DNA of 64,000 bases from Crossaster papposus (lineage: Eukaryota; Echinodermata; Asteroidea; Velatida; Solasteridae). How positions within the stretch are numbered: position 1 is the stretch's first letter; every line of letters starts with the position of its first letter. Of the stretch, positions 1 to 12,091 are shown piece by piece. Location: the NCBI GenBank assembly GCA_037893245.1, contig JBAIAA010000237.1:496001-560000 (forward strand), written 5' to 3'. The position numbers and the translations under genes were made by a program. The notes beneath the pieces were generated by a model that was not told the origin of the DNA, did no database searches, and saw nothing but the letters and a program-made list of their open reading frames with translations.

Positions 1-267
1 ATTGGTTATTCGCCATTACCTCACTCCTATTTCCAAAATTTAAACTTTTTACACATCCAGCATGGTGGCCCCTGTCTACGAGGACCTCTTATTGTCCCTC
101 TTTTGTTTGTACTTTAACTTTTTCAGAAGGCCTTTCATATGTTTTGTACAAGAATCGGAATCGGGGACCTTTTCCAAATAGGGGACCCTATTGTCCTCCC
201 TTGTTCTGTCCCCTTTTTCAATCAAAAACAAACTAAGATTTACGCCACTGGGTGGGTCACCTGGGTG

Positions 268-638
268 CGATTTTTTTTTTCCCAAACAGGTTTGCACAAT
301 TTCATGAATTATTCAGTAGTTGCGTTGATCGCTGTACAACACTTAGGTTCTAGGTCTCCTTTTCCCCTTAAATTAAAAATACGAGGAAAAACGAGGTGAC
401 CTACTACAGCAGGATTCGAACCCGGGATCTTTGATCCATAGCCAATCCCACTATCCACTACACTACGTATAGCAGCTCGACAACAGCTGTTCTTTAAAGT
501 GATTTATTGTAACTAGTTAACTAATAACAACAATGCTGTGACGTCATGTTTTATTCCGATGAATAAACATAACTTCTCATCCAAACTACTGAATAATTCA
601 TGAAATTGTGCAAACCTGTTTGGGAAAAAAAAATTCGC
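268..638. mobile_element. Inverted-repeat element with 10-bp direct flank repeat, holding a tRNA-like fragment
   Basis: Arms at about 268-322 and 573-638 are inverted copies (CCCAAACAGGTTTGCACAAT on one side, its complement on the other). The element is flanked by CACCTGGGTG at 258-267 and 639-648, a 10-bp target duplication of the size made by Mutator-like elements. The interior (about 405-480) carries a minus-strand tRNA-like box B (GGTTCGAATCC-type) from a SINE. Confidence 0.6.
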
Positions 639-648
639 CACCTGGGTG

Positions 649-1929
649 CACTGTCTCTCAACAGCTGTCAAAATAGCAATATGTGTGGTTCTCTGCCATG
701 TCTTGCTTCATATGAAATATAAAAAAAAAGCCTCCCCTAGGAAATGAGCCTTAGATAATGACCCCCACCCTCCCCTCATTGAATTCAGAACATTTACACA
801 TTTGCAATAATTAGAGTATTTCCATACAAAGACAACTTAAATTCATCAGACATTCCAACACATGCAACCACATTTCTTCATTTTATTGTAACAAGTAAGC
901 CTAAATATCCCAATTCTCAACTTCTTTATAAGTTTCATACCATTTATTTTTTAATCCACATTATACAAAAAATGTTACACATCGAGTACATAATGATGCT
1001 ACAAATTTATCCCTTTACCATTCCAAGCAGCCACCACAATTTCTGTTTAATAAAAAGCACCTAAAGTTTTTGGGTTTTTTTGCACATTTTTTCTTAAATA
1101 CTGGAATGAAGGACCGCAGTTCTACACAGGACTCTGACAGTGCACAGATGTCCAACAATAAAAACAATACAAATGCTGTTATTGTACGATTTTTTCTTCT
1201 TTTTCTGCTGTCGATCCTATTATGTTTTGTGTTTTTAAACAAGTCAATTTTGTGCACTTGTAAATGACAACCTCAAACGGCCCATACATGACCTTTGACC
1301 TCAGTAATCCGATGAAGAATTGTGTCTTCACACCCAAGGGTCACTGCATCCAAATCCATAAAAGTATGTACATGTAGAAGTTGTACATTTTTTTAAAAAC
1401 TTTAACATACATATACGGAGTTACAAAGCTACATTAGGACTGGTTAAGGTTTAGTGCCCCAAAACTTTGTTTTAATAGGCATAACAACAACATTTTACCA
1501 AAAAGTAACTTCAGTCTTTGTGGATTAATTCAATCAATTTCTGCAGACGTTTCTAATTTTGCTGTACAGAAAATTTTAATTCACAACTGCCTATATTCCA
1601 TCTCCACTCAATCATAATGCCCCCCACCCCTTTTTGTTTATTACAAAAACATTCGATAAGGCCTCTGGAATTTTGTTAGATTTCATTTTATTTTATTTAA
1701 CAAGCAGAAAACTGGCAACATACAGTACATGTACATTTTACATGTAGGTTTTTTCTCTGTTTACAAATAGGGCAGTCAGAGTGTACACAACCCGTATGGA
1801 AATCCCGAGACGAACTGCCAATTATAAAATTATATTCTGGGTATTACGCTTTACAGGCACAAGTACAAAAAAACTATGCTACTTTCATTTATTTTATACA
1901 TAATGTAATAGGTTTTTAAAATATTTTTC
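649..1929. other. AT-rich sequence with no recognised gene
   Basis: I see only short open frames without family signatures, scattered A/T runs and TACATGTA-rich stretches. It could be intergenic or an untranslated region of a gene outside the window. Nothing more can be supported. Confidence 0.4.
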
Positions 1930-2390
1930 TCATTCAAATTCACCAACTCTCACATTTTTTTAACACACTTTTACCAAACCAATGTAATATTTTATCATTC
2001 AATTTAAAAGTTTGGTCATTTATTTAAGTATTGGCTCGATATTAATATTCGTCATTACAGATCAAATTTGTCTAAGCTGTTGACGAAAGGCAGCATTCAG
2101 AGATTGAATTCATCGATACATGTATCAATCAATTTCAAACTTACATGTATGCTAATTAAATGAATTAGTCTGATGTGTGCTTGAGTCAAGCACACATGAG
2201 ACTAATTTACTTAGCATATAAGTTTAAAATTGATTGATATAAGACAAATTTGATCTCTAAATGACGAATAATATCGACCCGGTGTTTAAAAAGAGTGACC
2301 AAACGTTGAAATTGATTGATAAAACACTAAATTAGTTTGGTAAAAGCATGTAAAAAATTTCCTCGGACGAAACTTAATTGGAGGTTTAGT
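1930..2390. repeat. Large foldback palindrome
   Basis: An imperfect palindrome is centred at 2185. The inner arms are nearly perfect (TGTGTGCTTGA against TCAAGCACACA). The outer arms pair AGACAAATTTGATCT-type sequence with its complement, and further out TTTGGTAAAA with its complement. This is typical of a foldback or MITE-like element. No coding potential. Confidence 0.6.
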
Positions 2391-2744
2391 TAATTTGAAT
2401 GAAAAGTGTTTTTAATAGCCGGAAAACCTAAACCTGCAATATCATTTGAAAGAAAAACAAGTTCAGTTGAATGATTAAAAAGGGAAGAGTTAAGTTTCGG
2501 TGGTCTGATAAATTTTGTTTTCTGTACAACAGCATGCATAATTTATATGTAAAATGAAAATGTATGCCAAGAGCTCACGTCACAGATACATGTACATAGT
2601 TTACAAACGGCTTGTAAGTCTTTTTGACCTCTTGCAAAGGGTCAACTTCATTTGAATATTCATAGGCACTCTGTGTGTGAGCCGAGAACCCAGCCAATCA
2701 GATTACAGGGAGATATGTACTACAGGATGCAAGGACAGATACCA

Positions 2745-2990
2745 GGGGCCAATTTTATTAGAGCTGCTTAGCACATACAAATTGTTTTATAGCATAACAA
2801 TTCTAACAAAAATGGGGGGGGGGGGGGGGGGTTCTTACAATAGAAACCAAATTTTCAGGCAATATGTAAAAAAAATGTGACTGGTATTCAGCTGTTTTAT
2901 TTTCTCCAAATGACCACAAAAAGCACATTTAGTTTTGACTGGTAACTAAGACTTTTGTGCTTGGCAGCTCCATGATATTGGAGCAAGGAT
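2745..2990. mobile_element. Degenerate foldback element of the GGGGCCAATTTCAT family
   Basis: The left end GGGGCCAATTTTATTAGAGC is matched by an inverted GCAGCTCCATGATATTGG near 2965-2985. It is the same family as 8662-8903 and 29578-29821 but more decayed. A poly-G run of about 17 (2814-2831) is inside. Confidence 0.5.
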
Positions 2991-3094
2991 GGTTTCCTTG
3001 TTATTGGAAAAAAAGAGTTTGGGGAGGTCGGGGGCGGAATTTCATAGCTTTGTTAACATTACCATATCCAGATATCTTGCTAGTATAATTCAGA

Positions 3095-3685
3095 CAGGGT
3101 TGTAATCGAGTCCCAGCAAGTCCAATCAAAAGTTATTTCACAAGTCCTGTCACAAGTCCTGTCACAAGTCCTGTCACAAGTCCTGTCACAAGTCCTGTCA
3201 CAAGTCCTGTCACAAGTCCTGTCACAAGTCCTGTCACAAGTCCTGTCACAAGTCCTGTCACAAGTCCTGTCACAAGTCCTGTCACAAGTCCTGTCACAAG
3301 TCCTGTCACAAGTCCTGTCACAAGTCCTGTCACAAGTCCTGTCACAAGTCCTGTCACAAGTCCTGTCACAAGTCCTGTCACAAGTCCTGTCACAAGTCCT
3401 GTCACAAGTCCTGTCACAAGTCCTGTCACAAGTCCTGTCACAAGTCCTGTCACAAGTCCTGTCACAAGTCCTGTCACAAGTCCTGTCACAAGTCCTGTCA
3501 CAAGTCCTGTCACAAGTCCTGTCACAAGTCTTGTCACAAGTTATAGCCAGTCGCAAGTAACTGGCTTAACAATGACAACAGAAAGCTGTTGTTAACGGTT
3601 CATTTAAATATCGAGTGACTTGACTTGAAACTGAAGGACTTGTGATGGACTTGCATGAACTTGCAGGGACTAGAATACAACTCTG
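3095..3685. mobile_element. hAT-like non-autonomous element expanded by a 12-bp array
   Basis: The ends are CAGGGTTGTAATCGAGTCC and GGACTAGAATACAACTCTG, inverted copies of each other. An 8-bp near-perfect target duplication (AATTCAGA/AATTCAGG) flanks it, as for hAT transposons. A 182-bp relative at 56212-56393 has the same ends and only about three of the internal units, so the array here is a later expansion. No transposase. Confidence 0.75.
3139..3542. repeat. 12-bp minisatellite, about 33 units
   Basis: Uninterrupted CACAAGTCCTGT units run for 404 bp with almost no variation apart from the last unit (CTTGT). The length is a multiple of three, which leaves long meaningless open frames (repeated CDRT or GLVT on the minus strand). 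Confidence 0.95.
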
Positions 3686-4584
3686 AATTCAGGAAATACA
3701 ACTCTGAATTCAGGAAATACAAATGTAAGCCATACGGTGAGCTTATTTGATATGTTATTGTAGCATGATTTAATTTTGTTTGTTTGTTGAGTGCATGGGT
3801 ACGAGCTCCAGTGCTTGACCTAGAGAGGGCGCAATTTGTGACTGGTATTCAGTTAGTGTTTGTAGCTCAAGTTTTCACTGGTTGCATAAGGTTATACCAG
3901 TCAACAGAATCCGGAACCACCAAGTTTTAAAATATATGTCTCTGAACCACAGGTATATACCGGTACCAGGCAATGCAAAGCCATACACGTCCTATTTACT
4001 TACCTATGGCTTGACATTATACGTAGTAGTACATACGTCTATAAGCCGCTGTAGCCGGTTCCCATAGACTTGTGTGTAATATTAAGCCATAGCCAAGTAA
4101 TCATGAATAAGGATTCTGTGCTTGAGCCTTACAGGTTTTAATTTTTCAGCACAAAATTCTTTTTTTTCACACTGTGAGCACAAAATTTAGTTAATAGTAG
4201 AACTACTGCATGATATTGGGCATGGGTTGGGACCATAGACTTTCTTGTTTCAAACAAAATTTTAAAATGCTTGTGACAATCCGATTGCTTCATTAGTCAC
4301 AGACTAACAAATTTTGTCCACCATGCATTTGTATACAGACAACTTAAAACAAAGTAAGATCACATTCATGTAAACAACTGCAGCTAGTCAAATTCTATCA
4401 TCGGACTTAAAGAGATAACTGGTAGATGCAGCTGGCATATCAATCTCCTCCCGTCAAATCATGGCTATATCAAATTATATAACAAAAACCAGCCGCAGGT
4501 TTTTTAATCTACAGTAGTAGAATCCAATCGCTTTCTTGTATGCTTGCAGCAAAATATATCTCCAAAAGAAATATAATTAATTAC

Positions 4585-5283
4585 CAGAGTTGTAGTCGAG
4601 TATCTTCCGAGTACCAGCTTAATTACCAAATATTAAGATGGACATTAAAGGTAGGATACACAATTTGCAGATATATCGAGAGAAAAAATACTAACGAATT
4701 GTTAAGAAATATCTTACTTATTTGAAAGTAAGTAATGATTGTAGGCAACTAGCAAAATGATTGTGCTAGATATCCTGTAATTGTTTAAAAAAATTGGACA
4801 GCTATGGCGAAAAAAACCAAGAACAACATAAAAACCAGTGACTGACGCCGGTTGAAAATGAACGACGTTTTTCTTGCTTTTTTCAGCTTCCACAGACAGC
4901 AACTTCGGACAGGTCAGTTAAACGATATTTTCTTTTAAATACAACCCCCCAAATCCACTCTTACATGATAATTCAAGCAATTACCAATGGTGTATCCTAC
5001 CTTTAAATATTTTGCTGAAACAATTTGGAAAATCAGAATCTTGAATGAATAAGGCTTTCAAGACAAATGCATTTGGCAAGTACTTTCCGAGTACTTTCCA
5101 AGTACTTCTGTCTCAAAACTTTGATTAACAAAGTATTTTTATGCATCCAAAGTCCCAAGTACATTTTCTCCCTATTGACGTCATTAGTTGTCTACTGTCA
5201 ATGTTCGTTTCACTTTGTTCGCAACCAAGAACTCAATATTTAGTAGTAAACAAATTATTGAAAAGTACTCAACTACAACCCTG
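4585..5283. mobile_element. hAT-like element containing a nested TTAA element
   Basis: The ends CAGAGTTGTAGTCGAGTA and TACTCAACTACAACCCTG are inverted. A perfect 8-bp duplication, TTAATTAC, lies on each side. The interior has repeated GAGTACTTTCC motifs and is interrupted by the TTAA element at 4649-5002. Confidence 0.75.
4649..5002. mobile_element. TTAA-flanked MITE, family 1 (AGGTAGGATACACC ends)
   Basis: This copy is about 354 bp with inverted ends AGGTAGGATACAC / GTGTATCCTACCT and TTAA on both sides (4645-4648, 5003-5006), as left by piggyBac-type transposition. It is inserted inside the hAT-like element 4585-5283. No open frame of interest. Confidence 0.8.
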
Positions 5284-5527
5284 TTAATTACATACATTTA
5301 CAGCAACAAACAAAGCTTGCATAGAGTATTTAAAAATTATACTTATAAATACCATGCACAAATTTAACAAGCCTTTAAAAATAAAATAAAAATCTATTTT
5401 ATGGCTACAGGGAAGTAATACAAATTGTACATGTTTTAAAATGGGGTGCACTTTGCAGAAAAGAGATTTAGAAAAGCTTACCGGTACCAAAAACTTCACT
5501 GTGTTTCATAGCTATGTGTCTTAATAG

Positions 5528-5701
5528 GGCCAATTTCATAAAATTGTCAGGGAATGTTTATTGTTCATTACTGGTATTCATATGGTTTTTGCTTAGCTTA
5601 AAAAGCACACAGAGTTTTGGCTGGTAACCTGTTTTTGTACTGAACAAGACATGTTTGTGCTCAGCAAATTTGTACGCTTACAGTTTTATAAAATTGGCCC
5701 C
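5528..5701. mobile_element. Foldback element, GGGGCCAATTTCAT family (decayed)
   Basis: Ends GGGCCAATTTCATAAAATTG and TTTTATAAAATTGGCCCC are inverted. The interior has the family's TTGTGCTCAGCAAATTTG motif. Confidence 0.55.
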
Positions 5702-6240
5702 AGTTATACAAAGGTGGGACATTGTTGCCAAAACAAAAACACAACCAGTGTACCCTTGCATGACTGGAGGTGGGTTTTTCAATGCATCAAATCAATAGTT
5801 CATGAAACAGGAAGTGAATTTATATTGTAGTTAGGGCTTGGGAAAGCCTGCACAGTGCTTGCACCTAGGCCGGCAGAGGTGAACGATGAACAATTACAAT
5901 GTATGCATGTTTTGAAATGACATGTAATTTGTTTTGAGGTTTCCGTCTAGATGCATAATGTAGTCTGCATCCTAAAAGCAAACTGGAATTTTGTTGGAGG
6001 GGATCTACATGTAGATTTGAACAATGGGGAAATAAACGGCCCGGAAAGATCCGGGTGTTTTTATTTTACAAGCCTGCATTGTCAACAAGTCTTGTTCCCA
6101 GCGGGAAGTTAGAAATGATTATATTTTTGAATTTCCTTATAGGAATATATAGGACATGGTAAATAAAATGACTTTTGCATGTATATACACATGTACCTTT
6201 CTACTTCCCATAATTATATTTTAAGAATGTACTAGAATAT
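5702..6240. other. No gene or clear repeat recognised
   Basis: Ordinary AT-rich sequence. I see no coding signature, tRNA or terminal repeat here. Confidence 0.35.
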
Positions 6241-6249
6241 CTGCGAGTC

Positions 6250-6562
6250 TTTATCAGAAATGTGTGAATTTTGGGTGTTGTATTGTATAGTAAATATCAA
6301 TTAACTGACCCATCCCAAGTTTTAAAATCATGGATGCCGAGTAAAAAAAATAAAAATAAATTGCGTTCGGGCAACAAGCATCGAACAGTTGTTCTTGTTG
6401 TTTTCTTCGCGATTGCCGTCTGGAACAATTACAGAGATTCTGGCGCAATCATTTGCTGGATGCCTAGAATTAGTATTTACTTTCAAATTTAAGTAAGAAA
6501 TGTCTTAATAATTCAGTAGTAAAAATTGTCAATACATGTATCTGCAAACAGTGTATCCTACC
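6250..6562. mobile_element. TTAA family 1 MITE, left end decayed
   Basis: The family core (TTAACTGACCC, ATGGATGC, TTTGCTGGATGCCTA) and the right end GTGTATCCTACC followed by TTAA (6563-6566) are present. The left terminal repeat has been lost. Confidence 0.65.
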
Positions 6563-6825
6563 TTAATCGCTTTCAGTGGTGGGCTATGTAAGCTGTGTAA
6601 AATCTCTGGATGTTTTGGGGAAAAAAGGCTGAAATGGTTTCAGATTGAATTATTTTCCCTTGAGCGTTAAACTGAGGTCTTACCATGATGACCGACAGTC
6701 AGACAAATGATTCCAATCCACAAATTAACCGCAGCCTATTCCACAACATGAATTTTGGGGGCAACTCTAAAATAAATCAAGCTGTTTGGTTGGTACTCGA
6801 TTGTGATTCCAGTCACATGTTCCGA

Positions 6826-7160
6826 AATACGGTACCCTCTGGAGACATGAACACAATGTGTACAATGGAGACAAAACGTCTCCGGAGGGTAAATTTCTAT
6901 AGATGAATAGGTCTCCATTGGGAATTTCACGAATTAGATTTTTGGATTTTGATTAAATTACTCAAAAACTAGGATTAGGATGTGGGTTAGGGTTAGTGTT
7001 TGGGTTAGGGTATAATATAGGGTATATTGGGTCGAAATTTCAACCCAGGAAAAAAATTATGGTTAAAATGGGAGCATTTTGAAAAACGTGCTCGACTTTC
7101 TAACCATTTTGTACACGAGAACAAAGCCATGTCTCCACAGTGATACAAAAATGCGAATAC
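6826..7160. repeat. Dispersed repeat, copy 1, with telomere-like motifs
   Basis: About 335 bp reappears inverted at 22155-22490. Shared landmarks are GGTACCCTCTGGAGACATG, TTTTGTCTCC and a GGGTTAGGGTTAG stretch. The high identity over the whole length suggests a mobile unit of unknown class. Confidence 0.65.
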
Positions 7161-7249
7161 ATGCGACAAAAATGTGTAGTATTGTGCCAGTGTAGTAAGA
7201 GTATTGTTTACTCAAGTAAATTTAGTATATTGTAGTTTTGGGTGAACTT

Positions 7250-7588
7250 GGGGGTAGAATAAACCATAGGTAATTATTTGAATTATCATGAATGGGTGGA
7301 TTTTGGGGGTTGTATTTTATAATAAATATTGTTTAACTGACCTGTCCGAAGTTTTACAATATCATGGATGCTGAGAAAAGCAAGAAAAGCAAGAAAAACG
7401 GCGTTCGATTTGAACCGAAGTGGTTCTTATGTTGTTCTTGGTTTTTTTCGCGATGTTGATTTACTGGGTAATTAGTGCAACCATTTTGCTGGATGCCTAG
7501 AATCATTATTTACTTTCAAATTAGTAAGATATTTCTTAATAATTTGGTAGTAAATTTTGTTGATATCTGCAAATGGTGTATCCTACCT
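7250..7588. mobile_element. TTAA family 1 MITE
   Basis: It carries the family interior (GAATTATCATGAATGGGTGG, GTTTAACTGACC) and the right end GGTGTATCCTACCT with TTAA at 7589-7592. The left end is degenerate. Confidence 0.7.
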
Positions 7589-7622
7589 TTAAGTTACTGA
7601 AATGATGTGCATTGTACAAGTT

Positions 7623-7675
7623 CAGTACCGGTACATGTACATTGTACATGTACACTGTACATGTACACACACAGT
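7623..7675. repeat. TGTACATGTAC palindromic microsatellite
   Basis: Repeated TACATGTAC units. The same self-complementary motif recurs through the window (for example 8130-8177 and 10603-10625). Confidence 0.7.
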
Positions 7676-8661
7676 ACCTTAAATTTACACACATAAAAGC
7701 AAGGAACGCTTTTGCTGGGACACTGCATTACCTTGACCTGTGCTCCTATAAATGGTGGGTTAAAAGGATGTCCGCAAGTTGGGGTGTGACTGTGAATGGG
7801 TGGTACACACAATGTGTATTACACACTTTTCAGTAATTTACAATTAAACACACATCAATTCTTTTTGTATATTACGTTATGGGGACACTCCCTCCGTACG
7901 GGTTTGTTTGCTGAGAGAAAATTCTCTAAACTCAAACTCAGACAATTCTGTCGACCTACAATTTTCGTTATAGGGATATTCCATAGGGTTCCCATAAGGT
8001 CATATACTAAAAGTAGTACAATGTATTGTCCTTTATTGTTATACATCCACTACTGAATGCGGATACAAACTCATGTGCATGCAACTCAGTATGGTTATGG
8101 TGTCCGACTCGGGTGGGACGGTACATGCACATGTACAAGTCCCAGTATGTGCATGTACAGTACATGTACATGTACATAAATGCAGACAGCGAATATGGTG
8201 CTTACTTCTTCAAGCAAGACACTTTACTACAATCGTCTCTCTCTGCCTACATATAAGGGTTGCTGTGAGGGTAGAGACCAGATTGCGTTGACATTATGTA
8301 TGTCACCCTTTTATATTTTGCTTGACATTTGCTCGACAATAAAACTCAAAATAAAATCAAAATGATTAATATCTACACCACAACTCGGCCCTTGCATCTT
8401 TCTTCTTCCTTTCGTTTTAATACTCTACATCCCAATAACACTAGTACTGAAAAGGTATATACCCCGTACTATAAATCTACACATGCCAGAAAAAAAACAT
8501 TCATCATTTAAATGCCTACAGAATAATCTTCATCCTGGATTCATTTTTCAGAATCTACAATAATCGTATAAAAGTTGCACGTAATACAAGAAATATCCCG
8601 TCCGGTGCCCGAACGGTTTATGGAAAGGATGGTGCACATGTGCATTGTGTACTTTACAAAC

Positions 8662-8903
8662 TGGGGCCAATTTCATGGAGCTGCTAAGCACAACAATTTG
8701 CTTAGCATGAAAATTCTTCCTTGGCAAAAACAGGGTTACGAACCAAATTTTCAGGTGATGTATATTGTTCGTGACTGTATTTAGCTGGTTTTTGCTTAGC
8801 ATGAAAAGCACATATAGTTTTGGCTGGTAACCTGCCTTTACTGAGCAATACTTTTTGGTGCTAAGCAAATTTGTGTGTTTAGCAGCTTGATGAAATTTGC
8901 CCC
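8662..8903. mobile_element. Foldback element, GGGGCCAATTTCAT family
   Basis: It is about 240 bp with ends GGGGCCAATTTCATGGAGCT and AGCTTGATGAAATTTGCCCC, and inner TGCTTAGCATGAAAA motifs on both arms. It is non-coding. Confidence 0.7.
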
Positions 8904-9399
8904 AATGGAAGTGCATACATTATACAGTGATTTAAAAAAATATCTATATATACAATGAAAATAAAAACAGGAGCTCTGCTGTTGCAATCTAATTACATGT
9001 ATACCAAAAGCTTACCAACTCATTTCTTACCCTCCCGTCAATGGTATGCACTGAAATACATTTAGTTTGTACGTCTCCTTAGTCAAACAGAACAACCTTC
9101 AAAACTGTTTTCATTTAAAAGCAGCAAAAGTATCATCAAAAAATATCTAAATTTCATGTATTTAAAAAAAAAAATTGGGGGGGTTGGTCGTTTGCTAAAA
9201 CTTACATAATCACTCTTGGGAGAAACGTGTACCTGTACCAGAATTACAAAAATCATAGAGGTCAGATGTATTTGGGACAGAAAAACAAAGTGGACGCCAA
9301 ATTTATAGAATGACAATCTGCATAACAAAGAGCTCCTTTTAATACTAAAACAATATTTTATGGTACAGGGCTTTCCATTTTAAATACTTGCTTTAATTT

Positions 9400-9650
9400 T
9401 AACCCTATCAATCCCCACCCAGTCAAAATCCAACACCAGGTTTTGTTATAATCTGTTAGTAGGATGGGTACTGGACCCCTAAACTGATCGTCTTTTATTC
9501 TGGTTAGGCCATGGAGGAATAAGAAGGAACCTCCATGGTTAGGCATACATGTACCTCCAGAGTCAGAGTCCAACAGTTTGTGTGTACAGTTTTCTACATG
9601 GTGTTGGAATTTGCAAGGAAGGGTATGGTTCCTAGTAAATTACACTAAGG
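9400..9650. repeat. Dispersed repeat, copy 1 of 2
   Basis: It shares a long direct match with 41287-41500 (CCCAGTCAAA, CAGGTTTTG, GGATGGGTA, TGGACCCCTAAACTGA, CTAGTAAATTACACTA). Class unknown; the second copy lies in the last GID4 intron. Confidence 0.65.
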
Positions 9651-9998
9651 AGTTAGGGTTTACAAGTAAAATTAAATACAAAACCCATTGTGTCCTTTTA
9701 TAAATATTCCTGTACCACAGATTAAACGAATGGCCGAACTACTGAAAGCCCATCAAAAGTCTGTGAAAAGTTGCAGATCATTTCATTCTGTGAGATTGTC
9801 GGACCAACAATTTGTATATGTAATACAGACTAATTCAGCGACAGCAAATATTTTCTGGAGGTTGTTCCAGGCTCATGCGAGCTGGCTCAGGTACAAAATG
9901 GACGAACTTGGGACCTCGAGCACCTCGCCTTTACGAACATGTACCTTGTACGGCATGCGCATGGACGTTGTTAATTCCTTCTCCAAAATGAACGATTG

Positions 9999-10360
9999 AG
10001 ACCATCCACCAAAAAGGGGCTGTAAAGTTGAAATTTTTACTTTTTGAGGTTGATGTAATTAAGGCTATTACAAGTACATCATCAGCTTTAAAATGATACC
10101 AGACTTGCATGGGTTTACTCGATACTTTTTGTAAGTGCGGCTTAACTTGTGAGGTTTTCATGCGCGTTTCGTCAGATTCGTACACATTTTAAAACTGATT
10201 GTCCTCTTCTGAAAGGATGATCAATCGGAATTTCTTAGAATTATAGTAAACTCTTCTTGATTTCAAAAAAAAAAAGCCAACAGACTGATTTTTTGAAGGT
10301 TTGTTCCCTCCTGCAAAACCAATATGTACGACTTTACAGCCCGTTTATGGTGGACGGTCA
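9999..10360. mobile_element. Inverted-repeat element (GACCATCCACC ends)
   Basis: The ends GACCATCCACCAAAAAGGGG and CCCGTTTATGGTGGACGGTC are inverted, and both are followed inward by GCTGTAAAGT or its complement. It is about 360 bp and non-coding. Confidence 0.6.
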
Positions 10361-11150
10361 CAATTGTGTTTTGCCAGATTAGTCCTAGATAGTAAACTCA
10401 ATAAAATTTGGCTGTGTTTTTTTATGGCGATTGTTCAACTAATATTTTGAACATGTTGCATTGGCAGGTTCATCACATCAATGTACATTTCGACAAAGTT
10501 TCCTCAGAAATTGCAACTCAAATTGTTTTCTTTTCCTGAGCAAAATTGTTAGTAGACAGTGAATTGTAATTTTTTCCAAATTTGTAAAACAACCAACCGA
10601 ACATGTACATGTACATATATGTACAAAAATTAACTTGCAGTTTACAAAATAAAAACAATACTTTGTGGTTTAACAATCCCAAAAATATTTCCATTTTGGG
10701 GGGGAGGCAGCATTTCGCATTCATTCGATGCTTTTATGTACACGCATTTTTTATAAACAATAGTAGACCCTTGCTTGTGAATTACAAAAGGAACATTTGG
10801 GATAAACCATTTGGGTAACATTGACATTAGATGCATTGATTAAATGTGACAAAAAGAAATATTTACATTTTGCATTCACTGAGAGACCAAAGTAATAAAC
10901 AAAAGTTCCCGTCCCCACCCATTTGCTTTTTCTTGTCTGTGACAATTACTTTTTTTCCTTTTACTTGGCCTTTTTTCCTTTTATTTTGGTGGCTATTTTT
11001 AAAGGAACCTTCATCGAGCCCGCAAACCTTTCACTTTGACAGTAAACAAAGGCAAGCTTTCAAGCATACCAGATAAAAGAGTTTCAGGAGTAGTTTTCAT
11101 TAACAACCACCCATGTCCACAGCATAACAAGCCTCATTTGGCATATTACT

Positions 11151-11400
11151 GGGCTCAATCTCTTGGCCCTGCTAACCACAGAATTCCGCGCTTACAATCA
11201 CCATTTTGTGCTAACCACACAAGCAGTAAAATTCTGTGCTAACCACGTAAGCACAGGATCCTTAGTTTTGGGATGTACGCAAGCGCAGAAGCCACAATTC
11301 CTCGCCAACGCGTAAAATACTCTTACCGTATTTTGGAATTTTCTGCTACAGTAAGAAGGGATTGTTCGCTAACGGTAAGCAGAGCCAAGAAATTGGGCCC
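11151..11400. mobile_element. Foldback element (GGGCTCAATCTCTTGGC ends)
   Basis: The left end GGGCTCAATCTCTTGGCCCT pairs with the right end AGCCAAGAAATTGGGCCC. Inner arms repeat GCTAACCACA-type motifs. Confidence 0.55.
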
Positions 11401-11434
11401 TGTACTCGCAACACTTGTGCTCTATCTGCATCTT

Positions 11435-11586
11435 AGCTTATGGAAGTACAGCTGCAGTACTCCTGCGTCGAAAGCCCTTCCCTGTAAAAGCCGCTACGCA
11501 GACGACTGCTCTGTAATAACCTAGCATTCTTCTTCTTCTGCCTAATTCGACACCTGAGAACCTCTCGGTAAGCAGTTCAAGAAAGC
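11435..11586. repeat. 153-bp direct repeat, left copy
   Basis: It begins AGCTTATGGAAGTACAGCTG and ends GTAAGCAGTTCAAG. It differs from 12091-12243 at only a few bases. The two copies flank an inverted-repeat element. Confidence 0.85.
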
Positions 11587-11590
11587 ATCT

Positions 11591-12091
11591 TAGGCCGTGT
11601 CCGAAACGGGTGTCTAGGGCTACAGCTACGGCTATTGTCTACGTCGGCCATTTTGTAGCGCTGTCCGAAATGCCGTCTAGAGCTACAGCTACGGCTACAA
11701 CGTCACAAAAATCTAGCCGTAAAAGAAGTTGTCTAGCTCAGGCAAAACAAAATGGCGGCAGCACTAACGTTAATTTTGGAGCAAATTTTCGTTTATTTTA
11801 ATAATAGTGCATTGAATTGAAACCAACAGATCGACAAATACGTCAATGTCATCAGGTATTTCGACCGGATGTAAACAAACATTGCGTAACATCTAGCAGA
11901 CGATAATGGTGTAAATTCTTGCATCCTAATTTTGCAAACACTAATTCAAGCATCGCTTGGGGGCGCAATAACTAGCTGTAGGCTCTACCGTAGCCGCGTC
12001 CAAATTCCATTTGTCTTAGCGCCTACGTAGACATAGCTGTAGCTGTAGACGTAGACCGTAGCTCTAGACACTCGTTTCGGACACGGCCTAA
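11591..12091. mobile_element. Inverted-repeat element (TTAGGCCGTGTCCGAAACG ends)
   Basis: About 500 bp with near-perfect ends TTAGGCCGTGTCCGAAACG / GTTTCGGACACGGCCTAA. The subterminal parts consist of reiterated CTACAGCTACGGCTA-like motifs on one side and their complements on the other. The middle includes CATTGCGTAACATC-type single-copy sequence. No transposase. Confidence 0.75.

Noticed and set aside
2814..2831. Poly-G run, and poly-C at 58856-58876, as functional signals
   Set aside because: Homopolymer runs of this kind are common and length-unstable; nothing around them suggests function.
3139..3542. CRISPR-like regular repeats
   Set aside because: There are no unique spacers, the repeats are directly tandem, and the genome is clearly eukaryotic.
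3080..3556. Long minus-strand open frames with CDRT or GLVT repeats
   Set aside because: They are readings of the 12-bp minisatellite, whose unit length is a multiple of three. No flanking gene structure.
6960..7010. Interstitial telomere
   Set aside because: Only a few imperfect GGGTTA units, and they are part of a dispersed repeat with a second copy at 22300.
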